Origin: Hydractinia symbiolongicarpus
Taxonomy: Eukaryota; Cnidaria; Hydrozoa; Anthoathecata; Hydractiniidae
Assembly (NCBI RefSeq): GCF_029227915.1
Contig: NC_079877.1
Span: 14,838,851-14,902,850, forward strand
Length of the DNA: 64,000 nt
Direction of reading: 5' to 3'
In this document: positions 11,710 through 24,925 of the stretch, piece by piece
Position numbering within the stretch: the first letter of the stretch is position 1
How the letters are laid out: every line of letters starts with the position of its first letter
Made by a program: the position numbers and the translations under genes
Notes under the pieces: generated by a model
Told to the model about the DNA's origin: nothing
What the model saw: the letters and a program-made list of their open reading frames with translations, nothing else
Database searches by the model: none

Positions 11710-14239
11710 TCGTGAGTCCACGACACGGAAATCACGGGTCACTTTCTTATGACGTGGCTGTACGCTAAATTGTAACTAAAAAGATTAGGGATGTACTTCA
11801 TAGAAATCGCAAATAAGGTGTAAATATATAACCCGCTGCTAATAACGATATAAATATATATACCCTTATGCCAAAAAACTCTATGTTAGCATATATATAT
11901 AGGTATCGCTACATATGAAACGGTATTAGATATTCACAAAGCATACGGACTGTTAAATGAAGTTCCTAGCATAAAACGGAAATTGTGTTTACGAAAAAGA
12001 TGGCTGTTCTTTTTGAGTATTCTCTACTCTTTCATTCAAAATAAATCTTTAAAAAAACATTTGAAGAAGAGCATGGTTTTATAAATTAATCATAAGGTTC
12101 TGTAAGGTTTTTTCATGTTTTATTTTCAGTTTTGATTATATTATTGTTGCCAGACATGTTTTATAGGTAGCATTATAAAAAGCCAACCACCACCAACAAC
12201 TAGCCAGCTAGCCAGGAATATATATATATATATGTAGCCATGTTCTTTATACCTAGCTAAGTCTCCAGTTTTTATTTAAGTGACTAGCTATTAGCTGCTG
12301 TAGCTAGCTAATGCTAGCTTTAAACTAAAGATTCCCAGTATATATATTCCCACAAAACACATCAAACTATATTAACCCTGAAAATTTTAAACATTTTCCT
12401 GGGTTTTTTTTGGTTTGCGAAGTTCTTTTCCTCCAAATATTCTGAAAATAAAGTTCAGAAATTACTTATTTTTAAAATGTAAATTTAATTTGTTTCAAAT
12501 TGTGGGCAAAAACCTTAATCAGCATGCTAAAAGAACTGACTTTTCTTAATTTAAAATTACTAAACACAACCATTTTCTTACATTTAGTGTAATCTTTTGT
12601 GCTTATGGCTTATATTTAATACACCAAAAGAGCTACTTTGTTGATTTCAATTTTATACTTTTTGTAAGCTATTTTTTTCTTCTTTTTGACATCTCTGTTT
12701 TACCACTCAATTTTTACATTTTATAAGTTATTTGGAGCAGAATGGTATGAAATAGACCAAAATACCTGATCTTAGTTGTTTTTAATTTACAGGCTGTGTC
12801 TGTAAAACTTTAAGGGGAACATTTGGTGGAAGACAATGGCATGACATATACTGATAGAACTGATTTTTGTTGTGTTAGATGTTATATCTGAACCTTTTTG
12901 ACATTTTATGTTAATTTTGCGAGGAAGGACCATATATATATACACAGAAGAAGAATTCAATTTTACACCTTGCAAGCTTTGTTTTTCTATATTTTGTATA
13001 AATTCTTACTGGGGAGAACTTCATGCAATATATCGAAATGACTGATCCTTCTCGATTTAAATTTGATGTGTTCTAAATCGTATATAGTTTTGGAAATTTT
13101 GTGTAAGATTTAATGGGTGAGGGCTAGATGCAATATGTCAAAAAACCTTTTTTTGTTGAATCAGAAGCACTCCCTACAACCATTCTTTTTTTTACAGTTT
13201 GTGAAGCTTTTGTGAGGAAAGAGTGTATGCAATATTATCGAAATAACTGATTTTTGTTGCAAACTGTTTTTCTTTGGCATTTTGGATTAAAATATTGTTT
13301 TAGAGGGCATATGCAGTAGATATATGTACTGAAATAGTTAAATTTTGCAAACTTTGATTTTGTCGTTACCTCTCATTTTTTACATTTTGATTAAACTTTT
13401 GTGGGAGACCGTCGGTATGCGAAGGACCAAATTAAGAGATTTTAGTATTATTTAGAATTTGTATTTTGTGTTGCAAAATTGGTGCAAAAATTGACATAAA
13501 ATGAACTTATATACAGATTGATTGCTGTTGTTTAACATGTCTCATTATGACTTATATATATATTTTATGAAAATTTGTGACAGAATACTATGTGAGATTT
13601 GAAATTTTGTTTACTTTATTGATGGTAAAACAGCATGCAAATTGCTAAAAGGACTTTATTAATTTTAGATTTAAACACCGTTATTTTGTTGGCATTTTGT
13701 CTAAAGTTTGGTGAGGAAGGACTGTATGCAATATATCAAATAATTTTTTATTGCATTATAATTTGTCCTTGCAAATCCCTTTTTTTACACCTTAGATAAA
13801 AAATTCTGTCAGAGGCACAATTTATTGTTTATTTCTCACATTGTGTGTCAACCTTTGGCAAGGTTTGCAATAAACTAACTGATTTTAACATATACAATGA
13901 GAGAGATTTGTGTTTGACATTGATCAGCTTTTTTGTATATATGTGGCGTTTTGAGTGATTTAAATTTTATGGGTGAGATGTATGTTGAAATGCTTTTGGA
14001 AACTTCTTTCCGAATAATTTTCGCATTTGTCATATGGTCAGAGCAAGTAATTTTAGTAGATTTAGATTTTAAATGTCACATAAATACTGCAGTTGTTGAA
14101 AACCTTTAATTTTTTTGGTCATTTATATAATAATGCAGATGTAAGATGCGCACTGCTGTATTGTTTGTTTTTTGATGGACATATATCTGCTACATAAATT
14201 AAATGGAATACAGTGGATTCTACCACGGGAAACAGCTAG
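11710..14239 (+). mobile_element. Helitron with internal minisatellite; 5' end unresolved
   Basis: Ends GTGGATTCTACCACGGGAAACAGCTAG then T (hairpin GTGG-ATTCTA-CCAC; CTAG at 14,236-14,239) at the left edge of duplication block 3; copy 2 has the uninterrupted CTTATATTGTATT there. The body shares a block with the 46,044 Helitron (about 12,240-12,345 versus 47,630-47,710, AGCTAATG-TTAGCTTTAA). From about 12,400 to 14,000 it holds diverged tandem units built on ACATTTTGTGTAAA, GAGGACTGTATGCAATATAT and AACTGATTTTTGTTG. The start given is only the point where the duplication ends. Confidence 0.7.
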
Positions 14240-15097
14240 TATTGTATTAATGAAAAGAAGGATTCTGAATTTCAATTTCTATTGAGCTAAAATAAAGTTT
14301 CTCCGCGCAGCAAATAAAATGCTACTATAAAAAAATACTACTCTTACTAGTAAAAATCCTGAAAGATAAAATAGAACCAATAAGCAATAAACTTTATTTC
14401 TGCAAGAATGATTTAAACTCTAAAAGTTTATGGATTGAATGTTTTCTTCATATTTCCAAGAATTGCATATAAAAAAAATAATCGAATGCAACATATCAGA
14501 ACTTTTCACATGCCAAAAACTAAACTGAAAAATTCTGGTTGTAACAATAACACTTAGAAATTTTTTTGCTTGGCAAAATAAAAGCCAGTTAACTTTGAGA
14601 ACTTAACTGTTTGCTGATGTGTAAAACTTTATTAATCATGATGTAACCGCGCTTTAAGTTTTGTTTTTCTGACATATGTGAATTGCATAGACCTAAAATG
14701 TGGTTGGTGATTTGTCCATAGAAAGAGAGTTGAATGGGGATTGGGTAAAATATTTTACGCATTAATAAGATAAAAAAAAAAAAAATACAGAGTAGTATTC
14801 TGCTGGCGACTTCTTATTTGCTAAAATTTGTTTCATTAATCTACGAACAAAATTTAGCAGCGGTAAAAATAAATTCACACCCACATTTTTTACGTTCTCT
14901 TTTTTAATACTTTTAAGAACATTTTTTTTTATTTTGTCAATACTTATCATATGAATACGAGATGTACTAGAATCAAAACAACTAAGCTTCATTTCAAATA
15001 CTATTCCCTACCCCGAAATAATCAACTCATATTATACAAGGAAAATATAAATTATATATTGATTTTCACCCCAAAAATATTATTATATTTATTTTGT

Positions 15098-16677
15098 TTA
15101 ATCATCAGATTCATCTCCATAAGGTCCATATCCTCTAGAAATTCCATTTGCAATAGATCCACGTATTCCAAGACCTGATCGGATTCTTACTAATCCGTGT
15201 CTTCCAAGACCACCTCCAACAAGAGTATTTTTGCCAACCAAGCCTCGCCCACCAAGACCTGATCCAATGATTCCTCTGCCTCCAGCTAACCCATATCCTC
15301 CGTATCCTTTACCTACAACTAAACCACGTCCGGCTAATTCTATACCTCTAAGACCTGATCCAACAAGGAGTTTGCGTCCTCCTAATCGCTGTCCTCCATT
15401 GATTCCAGCCCTTCCTAATTTACCAATACCGGAACCAACAGTAAATCTGTTACCACCTCGGATACCAACCTTAGCTAGTCCGCCTAAGCCTCCCAAGACA
15501 CGTCCTCCGACGATTCCACTGCCTCGTCTGATTCCATACCGAGCGTTTCCGTAACCAGAATATCCGTAACCACTGCGTCCGTAAGATCCGTATACGCTTG
15601 GATCACTTTCTTCATCCTCTTCGTCTTCATCCTCTGTCATTTCGTTGCTTTCATCCCAATATGACCCATATCCAACAGAAACTCCTTTTCCAGTTCCAAT
15701 AGATCCGCGTACTCCAAGAGCAGATCGACCTCCAACTAAACCGTGTCCTCTAAGGCCGGCTCCAAGATGCCCCCTTTTTCCAACTAAACCTCGCCCAACA
15801 AGACCTGATCCAATGATTCCTCCGCGTCCAGCCAGTCCGTATCCTCCGTATCCTTTACCTCCAACTAAACCACGTCCAGCTAATCCTATACCTGCAAGAC
15901 CTGATCCAACAAGGATTTGGCGTCCTCCTAATCGTCGTTCTCCAATGATTCCAACACTTCCTAATTTACCAATACCGGAACCAACATTGATTCTGTTACG
16001 ACTTCCTAAGACACGTCTTCCGACAATTCCACTGCCTCGTCTGATTCCATAACGAGAGTTTCCGTAACCAGAATATCTGTAACCACTGCGGCGATATGGT
16101 GTGTATACGCTAGGGTCATTTTCTTGGTCGTCATCTTCTTCGTCCTCATCCTCTGTCATTTCGCTTTCATCCATTTCTGGATCCTCGTTTTGATCGATTA
16201 AATCGTCCACTAAAATTAAAAACTCTTTATGCAAATGTTGTCTCTTAACATTTTACTTCCATCAAGGCGTTTTACGTTTTAAATCTTTGATGTAAGCCTA
16301 AAAACGCACCTGCATCGGCAATGTCTTTTGTTTCTTCCTCTCTATTTGCTAATGTGATAAAGAAAAATTATAAATAATTCATCATTATAAAAGTAGAAGC
16401 AAATTGATTGTGTTTTGAAGATAAGGTCTTAGGACAAGTTTTTTTCCAAGTTGCGAATTATGCGTTTTAACGAGTTACACTTTTCGAACTTTATAGCAAG
16501 AAATTTTAGACTATGGAATTGGGTTATAAACCAACATTCTTTTCTTTTTGTATTTACGGATAATTGAAAAACTTAAATTATCATGACTGCAATACAATGG
16601 AAAAATAATAAGATTAAAAGCAGCCTACCAAATGTTGTTCCCAGCAAGAAACATAACAGTAAAATTACAATCTTCAT
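15098..16677 (-). CDS. Secreted acidic/Gly-Arg-Tyr-rich repeat protein, copy 3
   Basis: Exons 16,629-16,677, 16,310-16,348 and 15,098-16,209 encode about 399 aa with the same phases as copy 2. The signal peptide exon and ANREEETKDIADA exon encode the same residues as copy 2. The repeat exon differs by scattered replacements (for example GRRVLG for GSRVIG) and a 2-residue deletion near the C-terminus (IANGIS for IANGKGIS). The frame is fully open, so both copies look functional. The two internal modules with repeated EMTEDEDEE openings are present. An AATAAA-like signal follows the stop. Extracellular structural role is inferred from composition and signal peptide; no known domain was recognised. 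Confidence 0.85.
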
Positions 16678-16893
16678 TTTGGATCTCCTAAAATAAATAT
16701 TTTAATTATATAATAGAACAGTACGAGCTCCTCTATTATCCTCGGGAGTTTTTTTGTTGAGATGCGCTAACTGCGTCTATCTGTCTGTATTTTTGATTAA
16801 TTAATTCTCAATTTTAAGGTGCTGTTGCTAGCATTTATAATTTATTCTCTCCCCTTTATTGAAATTGACAATCAGTTTTTTTCGATCAGAGCG
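16678..16893. promoter_or_regulatory. Bidirectional promoter, copy 3
   Basis: Intergenic stretch of 216 bp between divergent start codons, nearly identical to copy 2, with the TATATAA-like and TTTTAG elements before the minus-strand ATG and TTTATAATTTAT before the plus-strand ATG. Confidence 0.55.
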
Positions 16894-17817
16894 ATGAATT
16901 TTACGGTTTATTGCATTGTCTTATTTTATGTTTTAGTCTCTACAAGTGGATTTTTTTTAATGGAACTAAAAATTAGCTTTAGCTATGATAACTATCATTT
17001 TGTTTCAAAAGCAAAATATTGATGGACACTACTTTGAATAGAAATATACAACTCAATCTTATAGATCGAAATATATGGAATACTAGCTACCTACCTGTTT
17101 TGAAGAATATCCGAATCAGCTTTTCTTTCTTCCCCGCACAGTTAAAGCGAACTGGATTTGTGTAAAACGTTGTAACTTCGTTCCTTTTAAACTGTTTTCA
17201 ACCAACCACAAAGCGTGCTCAGCTTTTAAGGTGATGAAACAAAGAATAGTGATGACGGAAATTGTTACTATGTGTCTGGTGAGTAAGGCGTGTTTGGTCA
17301 ACTAAAGTATTCATGCCTTTTGACCGTTACTAAGAATATTGGTCACGGAGTTAAAAGTGTCTTTGTAAATTATACTTTGCATTTCATCATTTTAATTGAT
17401 TATTTTCAATATATTCTTACGTTTTTCTTTTAAGTAAACATTTAACATTTATTTGCTACATACACATGGATGTGTTAGTGTATGATTTGTCATTGTTTAC
17501 AAAAATTACAAAAAAATTCGTACACGCGCGCTTTTTGTTTTATGTATAAAACCAGGACTATATATAAAATAAAAAGGGTATTAAGTAAACTCATAAATTT
17601 GTTAGAAACAGAAACACCAACATGTACTAGTATTAACTTTCACTCTTTCCTCTTTGAGAATGAAGCTCTATCGATTATAAGGAATTATTTTCTTTAAAAA
17701 ATGGAGTTGTTTCATCTGAGGCTCCTTTATATGCTTTTTATATACAAGAACATCTGCTAATGTCCTTTGTTTCAGCACAAAATTAAATACAACACGAAAA
17801 GTCGTCTATTGATTTAG
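16894..17817 (+). CDS. Small secreted 4-Cys basic peptide, copy 3
   Basis: Exons 16,894-16,945, 17,142-17,278 and 17,776-17,817 encode 76 aa with the same exon lengths and phases as copy 2. The signal peptide is MNFTVYCIVLFYVLVST. The four mature cysteines are kept, and the tail is HKIKYNTKSRLLI. Differences from copy 2 (W-L to Y-V in the signal peptide, two S to A changes, H to N, P to L) leave all splice sites intact. Read without splicing, exon 1 continues in frame into intron 1, which is why the locus can look like a 60-70 aa open frame. Family not recognised. Confidence 0.68.
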
Positions 17818-20627
17818 ACATTTTAAGCTACATGTCGGTATCACACTAGGAATGCAAACGTATTGTACTACCAATTTCTGTCATCAAAATATCAAAATAA
17901 ATTCAGAAATACAAAAAAGTAGGCATCGCTAAGAAGATTTTTTTTATTAATTACACGTTAAAATATCTTCGCAAGATATGGCAGCTAATAGATATATATA
18001 TATTTATTTTATATTTATTGATTCTATTCATTTCATTGTGTTTGAAACTGGAAATTATCGATTAAGCCATATTTAATCGTACTTCTATGCTCCACAGAGG
18101 CAATGATTTAGGACATTATACCCTAACTATTCAATTCTTAACAAAAAAACAAATATGGAAATAAAGAAGCGTAAATAACAACTAGATATATTTCAGCTTG
18201 ATAAACACTTTTAAATATAAATAAGTGTACTGTTGATACTTCTTTCATCTTGCATCATATTGTAGTAATTAATCAGCGTAGTGGGTGGGTTTCTAGACAA
18301 CAATAAATAGGTCAATATCATTAATAAATGATCACCAGAGAAAAAAAACAAAAACATGCTGAATTCTTTTTTGGGCTATATTTGTGGTTGTAAATGACAA
18401 CAAGACAGAGCTGTATCTATATCGTGGATTCGTTCATTTCAATCGATATATCTCGATTCTACAGTCATTCTGCGTGTATAAAGTATTCTTAGAAATGTGC
18501 TAAAGTGCTCTTAAGAGACAATTAAAGTTTGTATATATACATCTTTCTTTACTAAACATTTTCATCACTGTGCAGATGCAGATGAATGCAGGTTTAATAT
18601 TTAGGACCAACAAACAAATAAATTTTTTGATGTAACTTTGTCTTAAAAAGGAAAAACGGGGACTTTTAATGTCATTTGATTGTGACCGCATGCATAGCTT
18701 TCTTTGTATGAAAACCACCCTACGTATAGATTTCACTGTTATTAGCAACGCGAAAAACACGTGTAAACTTGCTGTTTTATTGACTCGTGGATAATTTGTT
18801 GCCGCTGACGAATTACCTTGATTCGCCATCTTAAATATTTGTAAAATTGGCATATTTAAAAACATTTAATAACTAAAGAACTTCATTCCTATTACTTTAT
18901 TTGTCCAACTTGCTCTAAATTTTTCGCTAGTGTGCAATCGTCGGCTATAATTATTTTGACAAGACCAATATAGTTAGGAATTATTACAAAACATTTTCAA
19001 AGGAACGGATTGGCTGAAAACCCGGAAAGTGTGCACGGTTAACGTGATTTTTAATGCATAGTTAATGATATTCCAATATGGATATTTTTACCCCAACTAA
19101 CCCGAGTTGACCATAACTACTTAGTTAAATTTAATGTAATTATGTTTGGTAAACCCAGAGTACATGTGCTATAGCAAGATTTCATGGATAGGAACAACAT
19201 GTCTGGGTCTCGTTTTTTACGAGAAAACAGATCACTAAGAAGCAAAAGTGTTTTGAGAAAGGAGGTATGGTTATCCCCTAGGGATTAAAAATATTTATAG
19301 AAAAATAAGACAAGTATATGCATTTTATCAGCAGGACTAAAAATAAATCCAGCGTGATTGGCTATGTGGATAAACATAAATACAATATCGCATAGATCAC
19401 ATGTGAAAAATAACCGCGCAAAATTTATGTGTAGTGAGAGAAAAAAAACAAATGTTTCTGGACACTGTAATGGTATGGTAATTCTGAAGTAATTGAGAAA
19501 TATTACGCATTAAAAAATGTATAAACAAGATTTTCTACTTACTCGTGTGTCTGCTACATGCAAATATGATTTTTTTGTCCACAATTTTCTACAATGGCGG
19601 CTAATAAATCTGTGTAGGTAACAGGAAAAGAAGGTATTTTCATTTTTCTTTTATATTGCTAAAAAGTTGTGTCTCAAAGGTTAAATTTTCTGACGTTACG
19701 TGCAAGTCGTTTCCTGACGTGTTCAAAATTTTGAAACACCTATATCACCCTAACCATTTGTCAACAGCACAAGACCCTATACATTTTCTGGATCAGCTTT
19801 TTAGGCATACACAATGGTTGCAATAGTTAAAAAATTTCTGGATAAAGATTTTGTGCAAATTAGCAGGTTTTGCTGATGTTAGCACAATTTTTGAACCTTT
19901 GCACATGCTGAGGCATTCGTTGAAAGAATATGATTATGTATATTTTCTTGTTTTGCGCTCTGCACTTTACACAATAGTGGCAACGCGTTAACAGCTTTTT
20001 AAAACACTTTTATGGCAAATGAATAGGTCACTACTGACGTCAAGAAAATTCAAATGAGGTTCTTTTCCATTGTTATTCTGCCTAAGTGGGTTTTTCACGG
20101 GCTTTATCAACTAGTATCTCTATAGAAATGTTCCGTAAAACTAATTTATTTGGAAAATAGAACCTGCAGTAACTTAACTTGTCATGTGATAGTCACGGTG
20201 TATGAACTTCTATTGTTTGTTTCTTTTGACTTTTTAATTTTACTCAATTTTTGTTTCATTCATTAACAAAAAGTTTTAATTACACCGGTCTTTCGTAGAA
20301 ATTTACAAAAAAGTTTTATAAAGAAGTTCACGATCTATTTGGTATCTTTTAACATTTTTCGCACTAATGATAAACTAGTTCTGGCACTGAAGCCACATAG
20401 CAGATATTTTTCTCGTTTTGATGTATTTTCTAGTTATTTTCCAAGCATTTAGGCGAAAAAATTGAAAACAAAAGTATTAAAACTCGAAATATATTAGAAA
20501 AACAAACGCGTTTTAAAAAGGTGGAAACGTTCTTCGAATATATTTCTTGCATCGCTTTTTCATGCATTATGCCCATCTGTTTTTTAGGATTTAGGGAATC
20601 TTAAAGGACCAAACATTTGACTAATTT
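17818..20627. other. Non-coding part of duplication block, copy 3
   Basis: Same content as 8,968-11,709, including the MANQGN... open frame and a Helitron 3' end. Confidence 0.4.
19570..20114 (+). mobile_element. Helitron 3' portion (copy 3)
   Basis: Counterpart of 10,700-11,199, ending CAACTAG then T. It keeps CTGACGTTACGTGCAAGTCG, which copy 2 lacks. 5' limit uncertain. Confidence 0.65.
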
Positions 20628-22929
20628 CGGATTGCCCTAAAATCATTGAAGATATACTTCTTAATCTTAGATCAATTCAAAGAAATTCACCTCCACGGGA
20701 TCAACTGCATCATTCTAAATGCTTCGGTGGATATTATTGTTTTTATATCTTGTAAAATATCAAAAAAAAGGAATGTGATAAATTCCATTTAATAAAAAAT
20801 GAGAATGTATATACCGTATCATACCGGGAGGCCATCAATTTGACTTTTAAAATTGACTCTGTACTTATTTGCGGGGGAATAACGGAAATCTGCCGGTAAC
20901 ACCAAGTCAAGAAAATTACACGGATTTAATGTATTTGCAACTAGCTAACTTTAACAAATTAAATTAGAATACAGCTATACATACATCTTATCCCCAGGCA
21001 CTGTAGTAATTGGTTGTCTTTTTCAGCCTCTTAGTTGATTTTATATTGAGGTGAAACTCACTGCATGAATAGCTAGATTTTTAACAAATTTTGTTTAAGA
21101 GAATATGATATAATCTGATCCGAAAAAGCAGATTATATTAAAAATGACATAATCCGAATTTCCTCGTGGATAATACGAAATAATCCTGTTTGATTATTCA
21201 GATAATATGATAGTAGCCCCGATAATATAAGATAACATTGTGCGTAGATAATCTCGTCGTTTTGACGGACGATTATATAATATTCTTAGAAAGATTTTTT
21301 TAGATTACAGGGTGAAAAAATAATTATTTGAGGATTTTAAAAAACACGAACGATTATATCGGATTACGCAAACAAAAATTAATTATCTGAGGAAACAATT
21401 TTCTTTCCTGATGAAAAATTCTGTTAACGGAATAAGTAAGCAGGGTAAGGTTGTATGAAATATGGCACGTGTTTAAAGAAGAAATATTTTTCCCGGTGTC
21501 TGAAGAAGATGTACCGGCTAACTAAAATAAAATACACTAGTCACAAGCAAATTAGGAACTAATATACAAAATTTCATAGAAATAATAATACATAAGAAAA
21601 CATATAGGAACGAAAAAAGTAAAAGAGATTTGTTAGACTTAAAGTAACATCAAAAAAATAAAAAACTGAGATAAAAGTTGATTTGGTTGAACATTTGCGA
21701 AAGTCTCTCACCGAATATTAAAGTACTTTTCTGACATTTAATTTTGTATTAATGAGTTAAAATCTGAAAATTTTATGAAGATATGGTCTAAGTTCAACTG
21801 TAGTGATAGCCCTAGCCCTTCGACACCTCTTTTGTTCGTGCATTTCTTTCCACAATCAATTACTCAAGAATCTTTGTCAAGGATATTTTATCGTGCGTCT
21901 CCTGTTTTAAGTTTTTTTTTCTTCTGTCTACCCACTATGTGCTTATCTAAAATTTATTTTCTGTATTTTTCCCAAGGAAAAAAAACATCTACATAGTCTC
22001 GGGTTTAAACTTGAATTGCTTACATAGCCAAAAATAATTCGTTTAGACACATGGTAGATATTAAATTGGCTTTATTAATTATTATGCTCGTAAAATATTC
22101 AAAATCAACCTCTTATTAAAGTATCCAATAATTCATTAAATATATTTCAAACTTATCTGTCAGTGTTTTCTAACTATCCTCCTAGGACTAATAGCATACA
22201 TTTGTCCAGATTTGTGAGTAGATATGCATACAAACTCCACAAAAATTATAGAACAATAGGAAGTCATTTCTATCAGAACAATCTTCTTTTCTGATAAGAA
22301 CCACAAAAACCTGACATAACACTTAATCTTTCAGAGAATGCTAGTGTTAAAATAGTACTTGGATTATTAAAATGGTGAGACATTGGCTTACACTTTTCCT
22401 GTGGGAATAAAGAAAATAGTTGTGTCTTGTACGATAATCTCCGTTGTTCACCAGCTATTCGGTGCAAGCCAGGACACAACTGAGTTGCAACAATATGTTG
22501 TTCGTTTTATTCCAGCCCCTTTTCTTTCTTTCTAGATCTACTGAATTCGAAAACTGTTTAAATTGATGTTATTAGGAGAGAAGCGAGAAACACTTTCTGA
22601 ATTAAAAATTTGTCTCAGTTCAATTTGCAATTAAGGTCCCTGTAAGACAGTCTTTCTTATTTCTTGTGAGGTCAAGAAATCGACGAGCTTATCATATATA
22701 AAAAAAATGCTGCAAGTAATTGAGAATGAAATTAATGACTAATTAACTTCACTAACCATGCCTCGTTGATTTACTTTTAAATTAATTGAACTTTAGGAAT
22801 ATCTATTTTTATACTAGTATTGTATTTACACTCTTATCTGCCTCTTTAACCATCAAATCAATTAACGAAAACCGACCACGACGAATTACACAAAGACAAA
22901 CAAACAGACTATAAACACATAATCCTCTA
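20628..22929. other. Non-coding interval
   Basis: No gene supported. A minus-strand frame at 22,273-22,479 has an acceptor-like TTTATTCCCACAG but no recognisable product. The GATTA-rich patch at 21,108-21,372 is listed separately. Confidence 0.4.
21108..21372. repeat. Cluster of GATTA/TAATC and GATAAT motifs
   Basis: About a dozen GATTAT, TAATCC, TAATCT or GATAAT words on both strands within about 265 bp. It may be a decayed low-complexity repeat or a cluster of K50-homeodomain-type sites; the sequence alone does not decide. Confidence 0.35.
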
Positions 22930-23682
22930 CAAATATATATAATTATGTGCTATTGACGACACAAAACTTATTTTGACGTAGCATCACAACCTTCATATAT
23001 TTGGTTGACGTCAATGTTTTTATTAGCGAAGCTGTCGCATTGCAGTTATAATTTTCAGGCCAAACAACTTGGAAACAGGCGAAAAAAATTCACGTCATCT
23101 CCTGCGTAGGTAACTAAGGATCACCTCGGAAGTAAAATAGGAGCAATTTCTTGAAGCTGGATCAAGCCACCCGTTTCGGAACAGACGTTTTTATACAACA
23201 TCAGGAAACTTTTAAATCCGAATATATCTGCAAACATTCGTCAAAAGTACCTTATCCTAAACATTTTTTTGGCCATCGCATTGAAACCACATTAGAGGCA
23301 ACGGATAATTAAATTTTATAAAGAAACTTTTTTGTAGATGGGTTTGTTTCTGCTAAAGTCAGCTAAGACTGAAACTTTTATATCTTTTATATATTTTTTT
23401 TCTGCTCTATAAAATAGACACATTGGTTGATTTTTTCTTACGTCGGCAACATTTGTCACACGGTTATATCTCCTTAACGTTTGTTCAAAGCACACGATGC
23501 TACACATCATCTTGATCAGAGTTATAAGCCCTTTACAATAGATGTTACGAGTTGCAAATTTTTTAAAATTGTTTTTTATCTATATGAACGGGTCATTGCT
23601 GACGTCATTAAAATTTTAAAAGAACGAACCGTTGTCAATGTTCTTTTCTTAAGTGGTTTTTTTCGCGGGTTTTATCAACTAG
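22930..23682 (+). mobile_element. Helitron, diverged; 5' limit approximate
   Basis: Shares TGACGTCAAT, CAGGCCAAACAACTTGGAAA and the terminal AAGTGG...CGCGGGTTTTATCAACTAG with the 694-1,432 element. The base after CTAG is G rather than T, so the 3' flank has changed or the end is slightly eroded. Confidence 0.65.
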
Positions 23683-24494
23683 GAGGATATAATTTTTTCT
23701 TGTATTTTTTCTACCACATTGTGTACTGTTTACAGTAGATACTTTTTTTCTCTATAAACACATATATTTACATTTTTCCAATATTTTTTCTAATGTTTCC
23801 GGCCTTAACAGCTGCCACTGAATTAAAAAGTAATTCCGTCAACACAAACTTCAATAATCAAGGAAGCAATCTCCAGCATTTTTTTACAACCACCAAGGGT
23901 CTAAAATATGTAAAGGTTAAGATTTTTCCACTTTTTAGCATTGTTAAACCAAACAACGAATGTAGTTGCATCCAGTGAGAAAAAAAAATTACATCATTGT
24001 ATCTGTCAATAACTTTTTGGTAGCTACATTTAGTATTTTTTATATCTCCCAAGTAACCTTTTATATCACTTTTGACATAATAGCCTGATTTTAATTAAAA
24101 CCAGATTCTAATTTGAATTATTAAGCAGGAACTTCTGATTGTAATGGCAAATGGTTAACTGGCTGGTTAACTATATATATGAGCTTACTGTAGAGAAGTA
24201 GATTTAATTGTTGAAGACCTTATATAAAATGACAAAAAAGGGTCCGTGCTTTTTTTACAACCATGGAACGGTTAATAAAATGTCCTTTAGAAATTTTCAG
24301 GCACATATTCTTGTCAGTTGTAATAATCGAATTATTTCTAACGGGACATTGCTATTAAGTTAACTAACAAAATGCAAAATTACCCCAAAATATTATACCC
24401 TTCCTAATTTTAAAGGAATCACTTTAAAGGAATCTATTTAACTTCTTTATGCAAAATACCTTACTGAACCAACGTTATTTACTTGCGAAAGCTT
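23683..24494. other. Non-coding interval
   Basis: Two short overlapping open frames (23,793-24,052) lack any supporting feature. Nothing recognised. Confidence 0.4.
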
Positions 24495-24700
24495 TGTGGT
24501 AAGAGGCAAACAACGTGGTTCATATGTCCCGCGTTTATTTGTTAATTAGTTCCCACAAAATAGTGCTGTACGTTGCTAATTAACAGCCAACATCCTATCC
24601 ACATTTTTTACCATGACTGGTGGTTAAACCACATGATGTTTTTTAATTTAACAACGTAATATTTGAAAACCATGACACTCATTGGATCTCTTTTTTCGTA
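24495..24700 (+). repeat. Diverged block shared with 3,400-3,620
   Basis: Aligns with the region beyond copy 1, sharing CGTGGTTCATAT and ACCATGACTG in the same order. Confidence 0.5.
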
Positions 24701-24719
24701 AAATTTTCAAAAATACCGC

Positions 24720-24925
24720 AAGTCTCCATCTCGAGACCAAAAAATATTTTTTGATTTCGTATATCAGACCTTCCATTTAAAGATCGTAGCTTCTTTTAAT
24801 CTTGAGATCAAAGCTTTCATCTTAAGATCGAACTTCGCTCTCGAGATCAAGATTGAAGGAAATTCGATCTTCAGATAAAAGCTTCAATCTCAAGATGGAA
24901 ACTGCGATCTCGAGATACAATATTG
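24720..24925. repeat. Array of ATCTYRAGAT palindromes
   Basis: Repeated 10-bp palindromes (ATCTCGAGAC, ATCTTGAGAT, ATCTTAAGAT, CTCTCGAGAT, ATCTTCAGAT, ATCTCAAGAT, ATCTCGAGAT) at roughly 20-30 bp spacing, separated by AAGCTTTC/GAAACT-like spacers. The array can fold on itself in many registers. Confidence 0.6.

Larger units (their letters stand above)
14240..20627. repeat. Segmental duplication block, copy 3
   Basis: Counterpart of 5,478-11,709 with the same order of features. It begins right after a Helitron end and leaves homology after GACTAATTTCG. Confidence 0.88.

Noticed and set aside
22273-22479. Minus-strand frame with an acceptor-like CCCACAG
   Set aside because: No partner exon, domain or paralogue.
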